Below are positions 21,001 through 31,446 of a stretch of 64,000 nucleotides of DNA, one piece after another. The DNA lies in the NCBI GenBank assembly GCA_039654915.1, contig CM077600.1, forward strand, positions 39,788,492 to 39,852,491. The letters are read 5' to 3'. The stretch's first letter is position 1. Each line of letters opens with the position of its first letter. Below the pieces are notes generated by a model. It made no database searches. It was not told the DNA's origin and was given only the letters and a program-made list of their open reading frames with translations. Origin of the DNA: Aquilaria yunnanensis (taxonomy: Eukaryota; Streptophyta; Magnoliopsida; Malvales; Thymelaeaceae). The position numbers and the translations under genes are program-made.

Positions 21001-24000
21001 CATAATTCATTCCTGAATTATATGCCCTTATGCACACTAATCCCTAAACTAAAAAACAAAGTATAACAATCATCCTCTTCAATGTCATAATCGGAGGATG
21101 GTTTCTTTTGCCTCAAATGCTTAGAAATTCTTCCTCGCAAATAAAATTGACGAGGAAGCTAAGAAAATGAGAAGTGGGGTACGTAATTAATGGTTTCTCT
21201 CAAACATTTTGTTGAACATATTACCAAGAAACATGAGTATTGTAGAATCCGATCCTCAAACTTGTTATGGTCTTGGTCCTCAGGAGAGAAGGACTTTCCT
21301 CTTCCGCAAGGAAGATAGAGCAATCCTCTGTAGAGACTGCAACCTTCCGATTCATAGGACCAATGAAAACACCAAAAACCAGGCCAGATTTCTTCTAACA
21401 GGAGTGAAGCCTTTTGCTTCAGCTTCTTCTCCAATGTCATCGTCCTCTAATGGCTTGAAGTGACAACCATTCAATCGGACAACACAAAAGGTAATTCCTG
21501 ACCCTCTCTGAAGAGACCCAAGTCTGGTCCCAATGAGATCTTCAGCTCTCCAACAATGGAGATGTGATTTCCTCAAATGGGCCAGAAGAACAAAGAAAAT
21601 TACATCAGTCGAAGATCTTCTCGATCCTTGTTCCCATTCCAATGGCTAATGTAAGGTTCGCAACACACTTGATTTCTAGAATGAAAAAAGAAAGGGTTGC
21701 TTCGATTTTCCTCAACCTTTCCAAATTTTCGAAAATCCTTCATTAAAAGAGAAGAAATCCCAAAAGACCAGGAGAATTCTGGATGTTTAGTGATGAGATG
21801 ACCCATTTGTGATTTTGATGCAAACTTGTAGCCAGACATCAAAATCGGTTGATCAAGATTTCAAAAGCGATGTGGGCACGTTCATGTCAGAGCTAGAATT
21901 TCCATTCTGGGAGTCCCAAATTCTCCATCCATCCAAACAGTTGTGTCCTCAAGTTCCAAGTCATAACTCTCGCCGAAATCGATGCTAGACGGTGATGGAA
22001 CCTAAGAGGAGAGAGGGAAAGGAAGAAGAGGATGGTGGAGGAGAGAAGAAACAAAGTTTAGGGGGAATTTGTAGTGTATACAAAAGTTTAGGGCTAAATA
22101 CAAAATGTGACAAGTCATGGTCCACATGGGATTGCCACATCAACTACATTTGTCACACATCATCCACTGTGGAGACCATAACGAGAGTGGCTATTTCCAT
22201 TACAAAAATAACCTTGATGATGGATTTAACTGTAAAAAAACAATGGTGGCCGATCTGCTTATTTCGCAAACTTGAGTGGCTAATATACCCCTTTTGCCAA
22301 AGCAAATATTCTAGACTTCGTCGCAAGAAAGAGAGAAAGAGGAGATAGATCAGTTTTGGTCTTAAAAGTAGAAGTTACCTGAAGTGCTTGCCTTCCAGAG
22401 ATTTGAAATTGGGCTTGGATTTGCCGTGCAATTGTGGCATCAAGCTTTGAACTAACTGATTTCTCTAGTTGATTCACAGCCTTTTCACCAACCCCTTTCT
22501 GAAAACAAACAGAATCAATCCTCCCTGAGAATGGAAGTAAACAAGAAAGTAGAAACATTCTTCTAAACACAGGCCTTTTAAAACAAACTTTCCAGTAAAA
22601 GCTTTGTAATTCTATTGACATCAATAATTTCGGGTCACTAGTCCCTACTTGGTAAAGATGGCATCAATTTAATGAAAATAAGAAACCATATGAATATCAG
22701 AGAAACTTTTCATTTTCTTTCTGATTCACCGGCTCTCATCTCATTCTTGTTCACGAATAGCTTGTTCTTAACCTTAGTAGAACATCAACAGAACCCATCT
22801 AATGGAGCAAAAATAGATAAAACTGAGGGCGTATTAACCTGGAATGACTCTGAAATGGCAGAAGAAATACTCTTCTCTAAGTTGGGTGTAATAGCACGGC
22901 TAAGAATTGGGCCAATGGTAGATATTTCCTTCTTTAAGGATTTCTCAAAAATGGCTGGCAAGTCCTTGTTGATAAAATTGGTGATCAAATTTGTTATCTG
23001 ATGTGTACGATCTCTTTCTAACTTCTCGCATTTTGCATTTTCTTCTAGGAAGCGAGCCCATAATGCATCTGTATTAGCCTTAACAACTTTCTCAATGTGT
23101 TTTCCCAAGGATGCCTCAAGCCTTTTTCCTTCTTTGTTAACAGGTGCAGAGACTATTGCATTCAACTGCTTCTGCATTTCTTTCTGCATGCTCATCAACT
23201 GTATGAAGCAAACAAGGCAGAATTTATACTCAAACAAGTCCGAATTATGTACAAATCATCTATATCTACAGAAATTGCAAATGCCGTACCTTTAGTAGGT
23301 CAAAACATATGACTCATTAAAATAAAGCAAAGCAATAGAGCAAGAAAACTACCAAACAGAGAAAAAAAAAAAAAGTTTAAGGCATAATTAATTACATGTT
23401 TGGCATGAAAGGCATCGATTTGTCCATTTCTAAAGTTTTTGGAGTTTCCAAGTGACAACTAAAATGGGTCAGAAGGAAAAAGATTTTAACATGCGCAACC
23501 AACACGTAAGTCTTCTATGTCAGCAGACTTTACTTAACCTTATTCTGAAAATCATTAAAGCAAATAACCTTCAGTGCAGAGGAAAAGAAAAGCAAAATGA
23601 GAAAGCAAAAATAGAAACCTGCACAAGGGTATCTTGCATAGCTAGCACTTGAGGCAAAGCAGCATCACTTGATGGAGCAGCAGAACTGCAGCCTGGCTCA
23701 TTAGATGAATCTGTGGAGTTATAAGGACTTGGGGAAGAAGAAGATGGCCCAGATATTTGAGTATTCCTCCCATTCTGCTTTCTTCCCTTCATAGCAGATG
23801 CTGGCGATTGTGAATCAATGATAGCTTCTGATTCACTATTCTTTGCTGCCGCATTTTCCATTCCACCCTGCTCTTCACCCTCAGCTTCATTAGCAGGCTT
23901 GTCTATTGAATCACCAAACTGAACATCATTAGCTTCTTGGGTCCCTTCAGTACCATAAGTTTCTCTGTGCAAGGCACCAGCCATCTGAAAGCCGAGATCT

Positions 24001-26966
24001 GAAGCCTGAGAGTAGAATGCTTTTTCTTTTTTCTCAGATATGGTTACGCGAGGATCTTTAGGATATTCAGTTCTGTTACTATGGATGGATCCTGACTCAC
24101 CAACAACTTTAACCTCAACCTCAACACTTTCAACATCATTGTTCATACCCACATCTTGAACAATAGTCTCCACTGCACTTGGACTTGGACTACTGTGGGC
24201 ATTCTGAGATGATGAGGTAACAGTAGATAATATCTCTGACGGTGTTACTAGATGCGTTGGATGCTTAAAGACTAAGAGTGGATCAGGAACTATAGAAATA
24301 TCACTCTGAGAAACATTATTATCACTCTTACGCAAATTGTCACTTGATGGAGCTATATCCACTTTAGTCTCTTTAGGCCCATCAAATTTACGGTCAACTG
24401 TATAATCACAAGCTGGATGATCACCGAGTTGGTCAGTTTTTGATGGGCTTCTAAAACCTGACGATTTTCGAGATAACTTAGGACTCATGGAAAGTTGAGG
24501 TGATGCTGCATAGAAATTATCTGAACTTCTTTGAGATGCTGATGCACTTGGCTTATTTCCTGGTCCTGAACTAGTAACCTCTGTCAGAGTAGTGACCTCT
24601 GAAAAAGCCAACTTTTCATGCTGGCTTCCAATGGGCGCACCTTCCATACCAAGTGATTGTGCAGGTGGTATTGTAATAGAACTGCCCCCAGAAATTTCAT
24701 TAGGTTTACTTGCTTGAAATATTTCTGTAGCGGCAGAGGTATCCACATTAGCTGCCTCAAAAGCACGAGCTAGGTTAGAGTTTGATTTCTCCAGCTCAAT
24801 GTTTTCAAGAGGTGGGGGCAGACAGTGGGACAAGTCTAGTGCATATTGCTGAATAGCCTGCGTCTGGACACAGTATACTTGCACAATGTGTTCCCCGTCA
24901 GGCAAACTATCACTTGTTCCAGTCAGACTCAATATAGGCATTGTTACAGTGAACTCGGCTATGTAATCCATGCGGGTTGCCGCTGGATTAGGCCCAAAAT
25001 TTATGTGAATCGCATAAATGGCATTTCTTTTGGCATTTGCAAGCAAAAACAGACCTGCATGAGATACTGCTACAACTTGATTAAAAAATGCATCCTCCAC
25101 CTTGGATTCAGCAGAGCTGTTCAACTCCAACGATTGAGTGCATTGCCACAACTCAGCATCACTAGGTAATAACCAGCCCTCCTCGCTAGTGGACACCCAT
25201 ATCTTGATTTCTCGATTAAGTGGCCCCTGCAAGAAAATAAAATCACCCAAGTTATGCCATTACCAATGAAATGCCATAAAGAATCAGCTTCCATAAAACA
25301 TCATAAAAACAAAATTCAGGTCAAGCATGACCAAATGCAAGGCTTTGTGGAAAATAAGATAATTAGAACCTACCCCTGTGATAAGAACTATATGGTCTGG
25401 TCGGTGACGTGCAGTCAAGAAAGTGGCTGAGTAGGCAGGATGACCATCATGTGGTCTCAGAACAGCAAGTGGTACAGGCTTACGATCATCCCAAATTTTA
25501 ACCTGTTACAGAAAGACATGTGGTCCCTCAACACAAACACAAAAGAATAATCAAGGATTTCAAGCCCTCTAGCCTAAACTGGAAGAAACAACTATCAAAC
25601 ATGAAAAAAGGAGGGACAATACCGTGCCATCAACTGAAGCTGATGCAAGACGGGTGGTTAACCATTGGCACATTGACAATTCAGTAATCTCGCCATCATG
25701 TTTTCCAACAAATTGAACTCCATCAATCAGCTTATCAACTGGACAATTCAGAGGCTCCTCGGCTGAGCATCCCTCCAATTTTGCAACTTTCATGGTGTCT
25801 ATTTTGAGGATGCGATTTCCAACTGCAACCATCAAGATTTCCTACAAGAAAAGCTATTTATCAGCACAACAAACACTAAGGGGTGGGTAAAATCCATAAG
25901 AAAAACCAGATGAAGAGATGAGATAGACTTGCGAACAAGTGATGGACCACATAATCACCAAAGCAAACGATCACAAACCCATTATTACTTGTTTGTGAGG
26001 ATGCCAACAAACTCGGGGATGCAAAGATTGCCCTTGGCCTATAACCTGTAATGCGATGATAACTTTCCCAAAGATTTGGGGCTTATCTTCCTCATCAGGG
26101 CCTTCGTTGATTTTCCAGACAAATACCCTTCCATCAACGCTCGCACTGAAGAAAACCCAAATGAATATTAGCATGCTGCAATGAACAGGATAATTCTCCA
26201 CTCAACTACATGGCAATGGAAAGAGAACCTGGCCAACAGGTGCACATCCTCAGCGAAGAAAGCCATATCGGTTACTCGCTACACAAGAAAACGCAATCAA
26301 GAACCAAGCAGAAGGCAATAACGAACTGCAGATGAAGAAGTAAGGCGTGTCTACCTGTGTGTGGCCCCGGAGCAAGGATCTCAATGCAGTATTGATATTG
26401 AGAATGCGAATATTGCCAAGCTTAAGGCCATAGCAGATATAATTCCTGTTAACCGCAATCTGGCGGCCAAGAACGAGGCCGGGATCGGAAGCATACTTGG
26501 TGATGGGAGTAACCTCTAGCTGGGGCTGCAGTTCGCCCGGCAACCTTACATCAATATCATAAACGACGTCGTTCCCAACGAGATGCCTCCCCCTCGGCAG
26601 CTTGCTGCTAGGAGACCTGAGGGGCGGGGCCGACGGGGCGGCGCTCTGGGCCTGGGATGTCTGGTTGCCGAAGAAAGCCAGAAGGAGGTCGCTGCCGGAC
26701 GTCGGGGTGGCAGGGGAAGAAGGCCGAAGAGGAGGCGGATAGGGTATGTAGTGGAAGGGGTAGGGGGCGGAGGGAGGAGGGAAGGAAGAAGAAGGCGCTA
26801 GATAGGGCTGCGGCGGCGTCGCGGAGGGCTGGGCGGGGAAGGAAGGGGAGGTGGCGAGGTTGCCGGAGGCGTTGGGGACCGCTATTGGATTGGGAGGGCC
26901 CATGCCCATTACCGACGGTCTGAATAGTTTGTTCATATCGAACGGAGGATTCCCCGGAGACGCCAT
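18052..26966 (-). CDS. VCS: VARICOSE / EDC4 homologue, mRNA-decapping scaffold (12 exons)
   Basis: Exons (high to low): 26966-26355, 26278-26229, 26145-25989, 25841-25623, 25502-25374, 25226-23619, 23198-22839, 22498-22379, 19641-19471, 19067-18903, 18700-18575, 18357-18052. All introns are GT-AG; phases agree throughout and give about 1340 aa, close to Arabidopsis VCS. Residues 1-130 are a Pro/Ser-rich leader. WD40 blades follow ([52 protein letters not shown]) and the propeller runs to about residue 533 ([12 protein letters not shown]). A Ser-rich disordered linker extends to about 905. The helical EDC4-type C terminus covers 926-1340. The family binds DCP1/DCP2 in P-bodies and promotes cap removal. 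Oddity: intron 8 is 2.7 kb and contains a gene-capturing transposon. VCS and its paralogue VCR cannot be told apart here. Confidence 0.93.
20767..22298. mobile_element. Pack-MULE-like element in VCS intron 8 (1532 bp)
   Basis: The left end ggcaaaaggggcaaatcccc and the right end, reverse-complemented (ggcaaaaggggtatattagc), open inverted repeats that stay alignable for about 95 bp, both including cattgttttttta(t/c)agtt. More loosely similar subterminal sequence follows (both arms reach ccctaaact). Flanks aaagcagata (20757-20766) and aaagcaaata (22299-22308) match at 9 of 10, as expected for a Mutator-type 9-10 bp duplication. There is no transposase. The core carries a B-box gene fragment, which makes this a Pack-MULE-type element. 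Confidence 0.8.
21284..21490 (+). pseudogene. Captured B-box zinc-finger (BBX) exon fragment
   Basis: The plus strand encodes [20 protein letters not shown] followed by [20 protein letters not shown] and VKPFASASS. This is the second B-box and following linker of BBX20/21-type transcription regulators. The fragment is preceded by ctcag and followed by aaag/gtaattcc, so genomic DNA including a splice acceptor and donor seems to have been captured. It is broken: an expected Cys in FLFC is Arg, at least one later zinc-ligand His is lost, and a stop follows [11 protein letters not shown] proteins act in light and hormone transcription; no such function is expected here. It lies antisense to VCS, within intron 8. 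Confidence 0.75.
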
Positions 26967-27511
26967 GCTTACGGCGATTGTTAGTGATCAAGATGGGGTT
27001 TGATCGGTTATGCGGAGGCTGAGAGTGCGACGGATCTGGAGGTGGCTGGTTGAGGGAGGAGATTCAGATTCAGATCAGATGCGAATTCTGATTTTCGGAA
27101 CTGGTGCTGCAGCTGCATCCAATCCCACCTCTTTTTCGCTGTCGTCGTTTGCTCGTCTCGTCTCGTCTCGTAGACAAGACCGGGAGCGGACCGATTAACG
27201 AACAGAATATTATTAGTGGATTTCCCATAGATTATTGATTTTTAATTAATTTCAGGCTGAACACTTGATTTGGCCTTATGTTTTTATGAGCGTACCTTTT
27301 AACCCCTAAACTAAAGTTTGTTATCAAAGCCTCGTAACCTTTTAATTTGTAATTGTAACAAACTAATCCCTAAGTGTCCCTGCAAAGCTATGATCGTGAC
27401 TGGTGAGTCTTGCATAACTTGGGATATGAAAAAAAGCTTTTAATTTTGCATCCAGCTAGCCCTTAAACACTGACGTATGATTGTAATTGTTTTTAATAAT
27501 ACGTAAGCAGC
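26967..27511. other. Upstream region of VCS
   Basis: Contains the presumed promoter and leader of VCS, including a tctcg repeat near 27151-27172. From 27280 it looks like decayed repeat DNA (ttttaacccctaaactaaag). No TATA box was singled out. Confidence 0.5.
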
Positions 27512-28557
27512 CTAAAGACATTTTTGGCCCTTGAACTCGTTTAACCCGACACTTAACCCCCTAGAATATGACTCGGACCAATTCGCCCCTTAAACTATCA
27601 AAAGTGGGACACTTTACCCCTTTATGCATCATGTGCTCGTCACGTGTGCGCTTGGAAGCAAACGTCATTCAAGTCTGTCAGAGAGGCAGGAGCTATGGCG
27701 CGAGTCACTAATAAAAATAGGATTATACAGTGATTAGCCGCCTTCCTTCGCCACTCTTATCTCTCTCTCTATAACAAACTTTGCTTCTACAAGTTTTCTT
27801 GTGATGTTTTACATGTATTCTCCTAATTGGAACTTTAGCTAAAAAGCCTCCCATGAATGTCTCCTCAAATTTTAACATGTTTTCCAGTTTTGCTCCTCTC
27901 TTTCCTCTTTTTTGCCTCATCCTCTCCTTCCCTAAAACCTTTGTAGGCGCCAACCACACCTCCGCCCATTTTTGTTCCCGCTAATAAGCCCCGCAGCCGC
28001 CGTGGTAGTCTTTTCCATCTGTTTTCCTTAAAGCTATTGCCATGGTCTACCCTGTTGTGAAGCCCAACCTCCTCCGCAGCACTCTCGTCCGCCTGCTCTT
28101 CTGCGGCCTTCTCATCATCCTCGCCTAGTTCACTTATGTCGTTATACTTATAGGCAAGTCCTACGCCTTCAGCTTCTTCTGCTTTTTTTCCTTCCCGAAG
28201 AATCTGACCACCCACGCTGTCGCCGTCGACCACGCTATCATTTCTACTTCCGATATCCGTACCAACAAGGAATAGATCGATGCGGTGTTTTTTATTCTTC
28301 TGTGAACCAGATATATACATCCAAAATCGGCTAATCACACTCTAATCCTATTTTTATCAGTGACTTGTGCCACAACTCCTGTTTCTCTGACAGACTTGAA
28401 CGATGTTTACTTCCAAGTGCACACGTGACAAGCATATGATGCATAAGGGGGTAAAGTGTCCCACTTTTGATAGTTTAAGGGGCGAGTTGGTCCGAGTCAT
28501 AGTCTAGGGGGTTAAGTGTTCGGGTGAAACGAGTTCAGAAGCCAAAAATGTCTTTAG
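27512..28557. mobile_element. Pack-MULE-like element with about 230-bp terminal inverted repeats
   Basis: Left arm 27512-27740 and right arm 28328-28557 are inverted copies with only scattered differences. They begin ctaaagacatttttggc and share acttaaccccctag, atgcatcatatg-type words, cttggaagcaaacgtc-type words and aaaaataggatta, and end gtgattagccg. Long arms, no transposase and a core made of a host gene fragment fit a Pack-MULE. I could not identify a clean 9-bp target duplication. It sits about 545 bp upstream of the VCS start codon. Confidence 0.8.
28042..28327 (+). pseudogene. Captured 5' fragment of a membrane-anchored putative methyltransferase gene
   Basis: From the ATG at 28042 the plus strand reads MVYPVVKPNLLRSTLVRLLF then CGLLIILA, a basic start followed by one membrane segment. 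An in-frame TAG at 28126 interrupts it. The frame resumes with FTYVVILIGKSYAFSFFCFF and ends SDIRTNKE-stop-IDAV. After a one-base shift FYSSV follows. This pattern (RTNKEW..AV.FYSSVFQ) recalls plant SAM-dependent methyltransferase-like proteins of the At3g27230/At5g40830 group; the locus names are from memory. Two stops and a frameshift make it non-functional. The upstream 300 bp (27741-28041) is probably captured leader sequence. Confidence 0.6.
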
Positions 28558-29328
28558 ATTTAGGTAGGCCTTACATGGCTCGGTTAATTTTTTTTTTTTG
28601 TAATTTTATAATATAACTTTTCAGCCTATAATCCAATCACCTCCTTCAAATTTCCAGGGTTGCATTGCTTGAATCGACTGGTGAGCACTATTTGATGCCA
28701 TATATGATAAGCCTAGGGTAACACATGGCTTTGAGTTGAAATTTGAAAATCCCGTCATGGCATCACCTTAAGTGGCCACCCAAACAAATTCGGCACAAAT
28801 TTGAATGTGTAAGAAGTATTTATGAGATTGGTTTTGAAAGAGTTTTAAATGAGCTCCGACCCGACTTGAGTTTTAAGGACTTGAAGCTTAATGTAACTAC
28901 CGAATATCAAAGGGTCTTAAATAAAAAAAAAAGGCATAAATGTATATATAATCCTTAAAATTTTACGAACTCATATGAGTTAGTCCTCTAATTTGGACTC
29001 AGTGCAACAATGTCCTTCAACTTTATGAAATTAGGTGGCTTAGTCCCTTAACATTCCAAAACTAAACGACTTAATCCATTGTAGGAGAAAAAGGATGCAC
29101 GTGGCTTGATGAAAACTCGACATCGTTTGTGTTCTATTTATGTGGATATGAAGTGGGCTGGTGGCTATGTTTTAGGGATTTGAAAGCTTGAAATCTCCCA
29201 AAGTTCCTCTTATTTGTTGTTGTAATTGTAGAGCAATTTGAAGGCCACATCAAGTAATTGACAATGTTTTTTTATGCCCATCCAGCACTCATCCTATTTG
29301 GCTCATCCATCTTTCTTATGTCTTTTTA
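28558..29328. other. Intergenic DNA, probably repeat remnants
   Basis: No supported gene. The stretch at 28960-29110 (ttagtcctctaatttggact, cttagtcccttaacattcc) resembles one arm of a Mutator-like element; no second arm was found. Confidence 0.45.
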
Positions 29329-31443
29329 GGTTGTCGTGAGGCTCGGCATTTTCGATATTTTGGCCTGCCTTGGCCCAGAGACCAAGCTCTCTGCAAAGGA
29401 GATAGCCAGTCAGATGCTCACTCGAAATATGGATGCGGCAGTAATGCTTGACCATCTGCTTTGGCTTTTTGCTGGTTTTAGGGCCATTCTTGTTCTGTTG
29501 GCTTCCTGATTATTCGCCAGAAACTACCAGGAACCACCGATTTATCAATTCTTTGTTAGGAACAAAGATAACGTTTCTTTAGTTCCAATGATCGATATGT
29601 TGGAGGACAAAGTCTTCCTTTCTAGTTGGTCAGTGTTCTTTCTTCCTCTGTTTGTCATATTGTCCCCTTTCAAATTTTGCTGAGTGTTGTGAAATACAAA
29701 AGTTTAAAAATTTGTAACCCTTTATCACTCACAAACATATGATTAATTTCGTTGTGTGCAAAGATGAGGAAAGATATCATCCTAAGGGATAATGTGATAT
29801 TACCAAGAAATGAACTTTAGTTACCTAAATTACTTGAACTATTAAAGTAAAAGTGACAAGTAAAACCTAAGACCAAATGAGTGAATGAGTGATTAAAGAG
29901 TAGAGGATAAGAACAAATGACCCCACTAATTACCTAGTTAACTCTAAGGTGGGTAGCTAAATAAAAGCACAAGTTACTAAAAGAAATTAAACTAAAGTGG
30001 TTAAAGGGTGAAGGTCATCTTTCTAGGAATCCACCCTATTATTTATTATCCAAGTTAGTTGCATTCTAGGACATTTACCCTCTTGTGTGGTGTAGAGACC
30101 TAAAATTAAAAAACCCACTTCTAAAGTTAAGCCTTTGCTTACATAGAAACGAACAAAACATTTCTCAATCTCATGATTAATTCTAGAAGGGTTAAGCTAT
30201 TAATCCCTTTCCAACACCTAATATAATTATAGATTATCTCTAATCAACAATACTCATTATTCCCTATTCCTATTTTCTATCCCCCTTTTTGCTATCTCAA
30301 AAACTAAGTGGCACTTGTGAATGTGTGGAGAAGTCAATCAATCACACAAGCATTAGGCTCAAGAATAGGAAACACAAAGAGATAAACATCCATGAAAGAT
30401 CATCAAATAACCATTAGATATCAAGTAATAGAAGTTTCATCCTCGAGAGATATAAAGATCTACTCAAAATCCATGTTTTCTTCTAACATTAAACCCATAA
30501 TCAAATAATCCATGAAAATACACAAAATAAGAAGAAGAAAAAAAAAGGAAACCCAGGATGGATTCTAGTGCCCTAAGTCTCCTTGGCTCCTAGTTTCTTT
30601 TTTCAAGCTTCAAACCTTGCTCCAATGGTGGTTCTCACAAAAAGATATGAAAAGAAGAGTATCTAATGTTGAACATAGGCTCCTCATTTTCTCTTGCTAT
30701 TTATACCCAAAGACTCTCCTTTTGTCTTGTCTTAACTCTCAAACCCTAAAAGGATAGAAATTCCTTCTCAAAGGATAGCTCACCAGATGGGAAAACACGA
30801 TGGACCATCAAAATACGAAGTTCAGGCGAAACAAGGTGTGAGTGGTGGCGTGTTGCAAGTTAGGTCGAGTTGGCGGTGATGCGTCGCCAGAAATGAAAAA
30901 TTAGCAAAGTGCTCGTAACTCTGGCGATGTGTCGCCCTTACTGGCGACTCTTACTTTAGCTTAAATTTTGCATGCCCAAATTTTGTCTCGCTCGATTCCT
31001 CTCCAAATCGACACATCTGCAATATACTCCTACCTGCAGGAAACAAAGCAAAACAAGAAAAACTAAGAGATAAGGGATGAAATGAAAGAAATTGGTGGTC
31101 AAAGTTACCAAAAAGTCAACCACTTTAATCGCTAAATTATGTGCTTAACACTGAGATTTCTGCCTTTTCACGCAAGATCAAAATTTCAGGTAATCTCATA
31201 AAAATAAATAGATAAATAAAAGAATAAAAGAAAATCTTTAAGTAATCTATCCCATCATTTGTACCCAATACCACTTTCATTGGAAGATGTAACAATGGAT
31301 TTGATTTGTTTATGATGACTCACATCCCAAGAGAAAAAGAACGGATAGAGGGTGAGTTTGTAACCTTGGCAACCAAAGCTAGATCTGGTGATGTTTTTGC
31401 ATCATTTGTTTTTCATTATTGGATTATAAAGCTTTCCAAATAA
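29329..31443 (+). pseudogene. O-methyltransferase (COMT-type) pseudogene, interrupted
   Basis: 29329-29460 encodes VVRLGIFDILACLGPETKLS, AKEIASQM and DAAVMLDHLL, the dimerisation region of plant caffeate-type O-methyltransferases. 29549-29630 resumes in a shifted frame with RNKDNVSLVPMIDMLEDKVF. The C terminus is at 31261-31443: PNTTFIGRCNNGFDLFMMTH, IPREKERIEGEFVTLA and a final FVFHYWIIKLSK before TAA. The SAM-binding core and catalytic His region are missing, replaced by about 1.6 kb of non-coding repeat DNA. The original enzyme would methylate phenolic substrates in the cytosol. This copy has frameshifts, a large insertion and a missing core, so it is dead. Confidence 0.75.
29650..31255. 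other. Non-coding repeat DNA inserted in the O-methyltransferase pseudogene
   Basis: About 1.6 kb with no coding capacity. It contains repeated words such as tggcgatgtgtcgcc (30880-30960) and a segment ggtggtcaaagttaccaaaaagtcaac near 31103. A similar segment lies in the opposite orientation near 31925-31970, suggesting a diverged inverted copy of the same element. Class unknown. Confidence 0.45.
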
Positions 31444-31446
31444 GTT

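Noticed and set aside
26583..26991. Arg/Gly-rich plus frames and an alternative minus frame opposite VCS exon 1
   Set aside because: Shadows of the Pro/Ser-rich N terminus of VCS.
27865..28338. 157-codon minus-strand frame
   Set aside because: It is antisense to the captured methyltransferase-like fragment, whose plus-strand translation shows recognisable family motifs.
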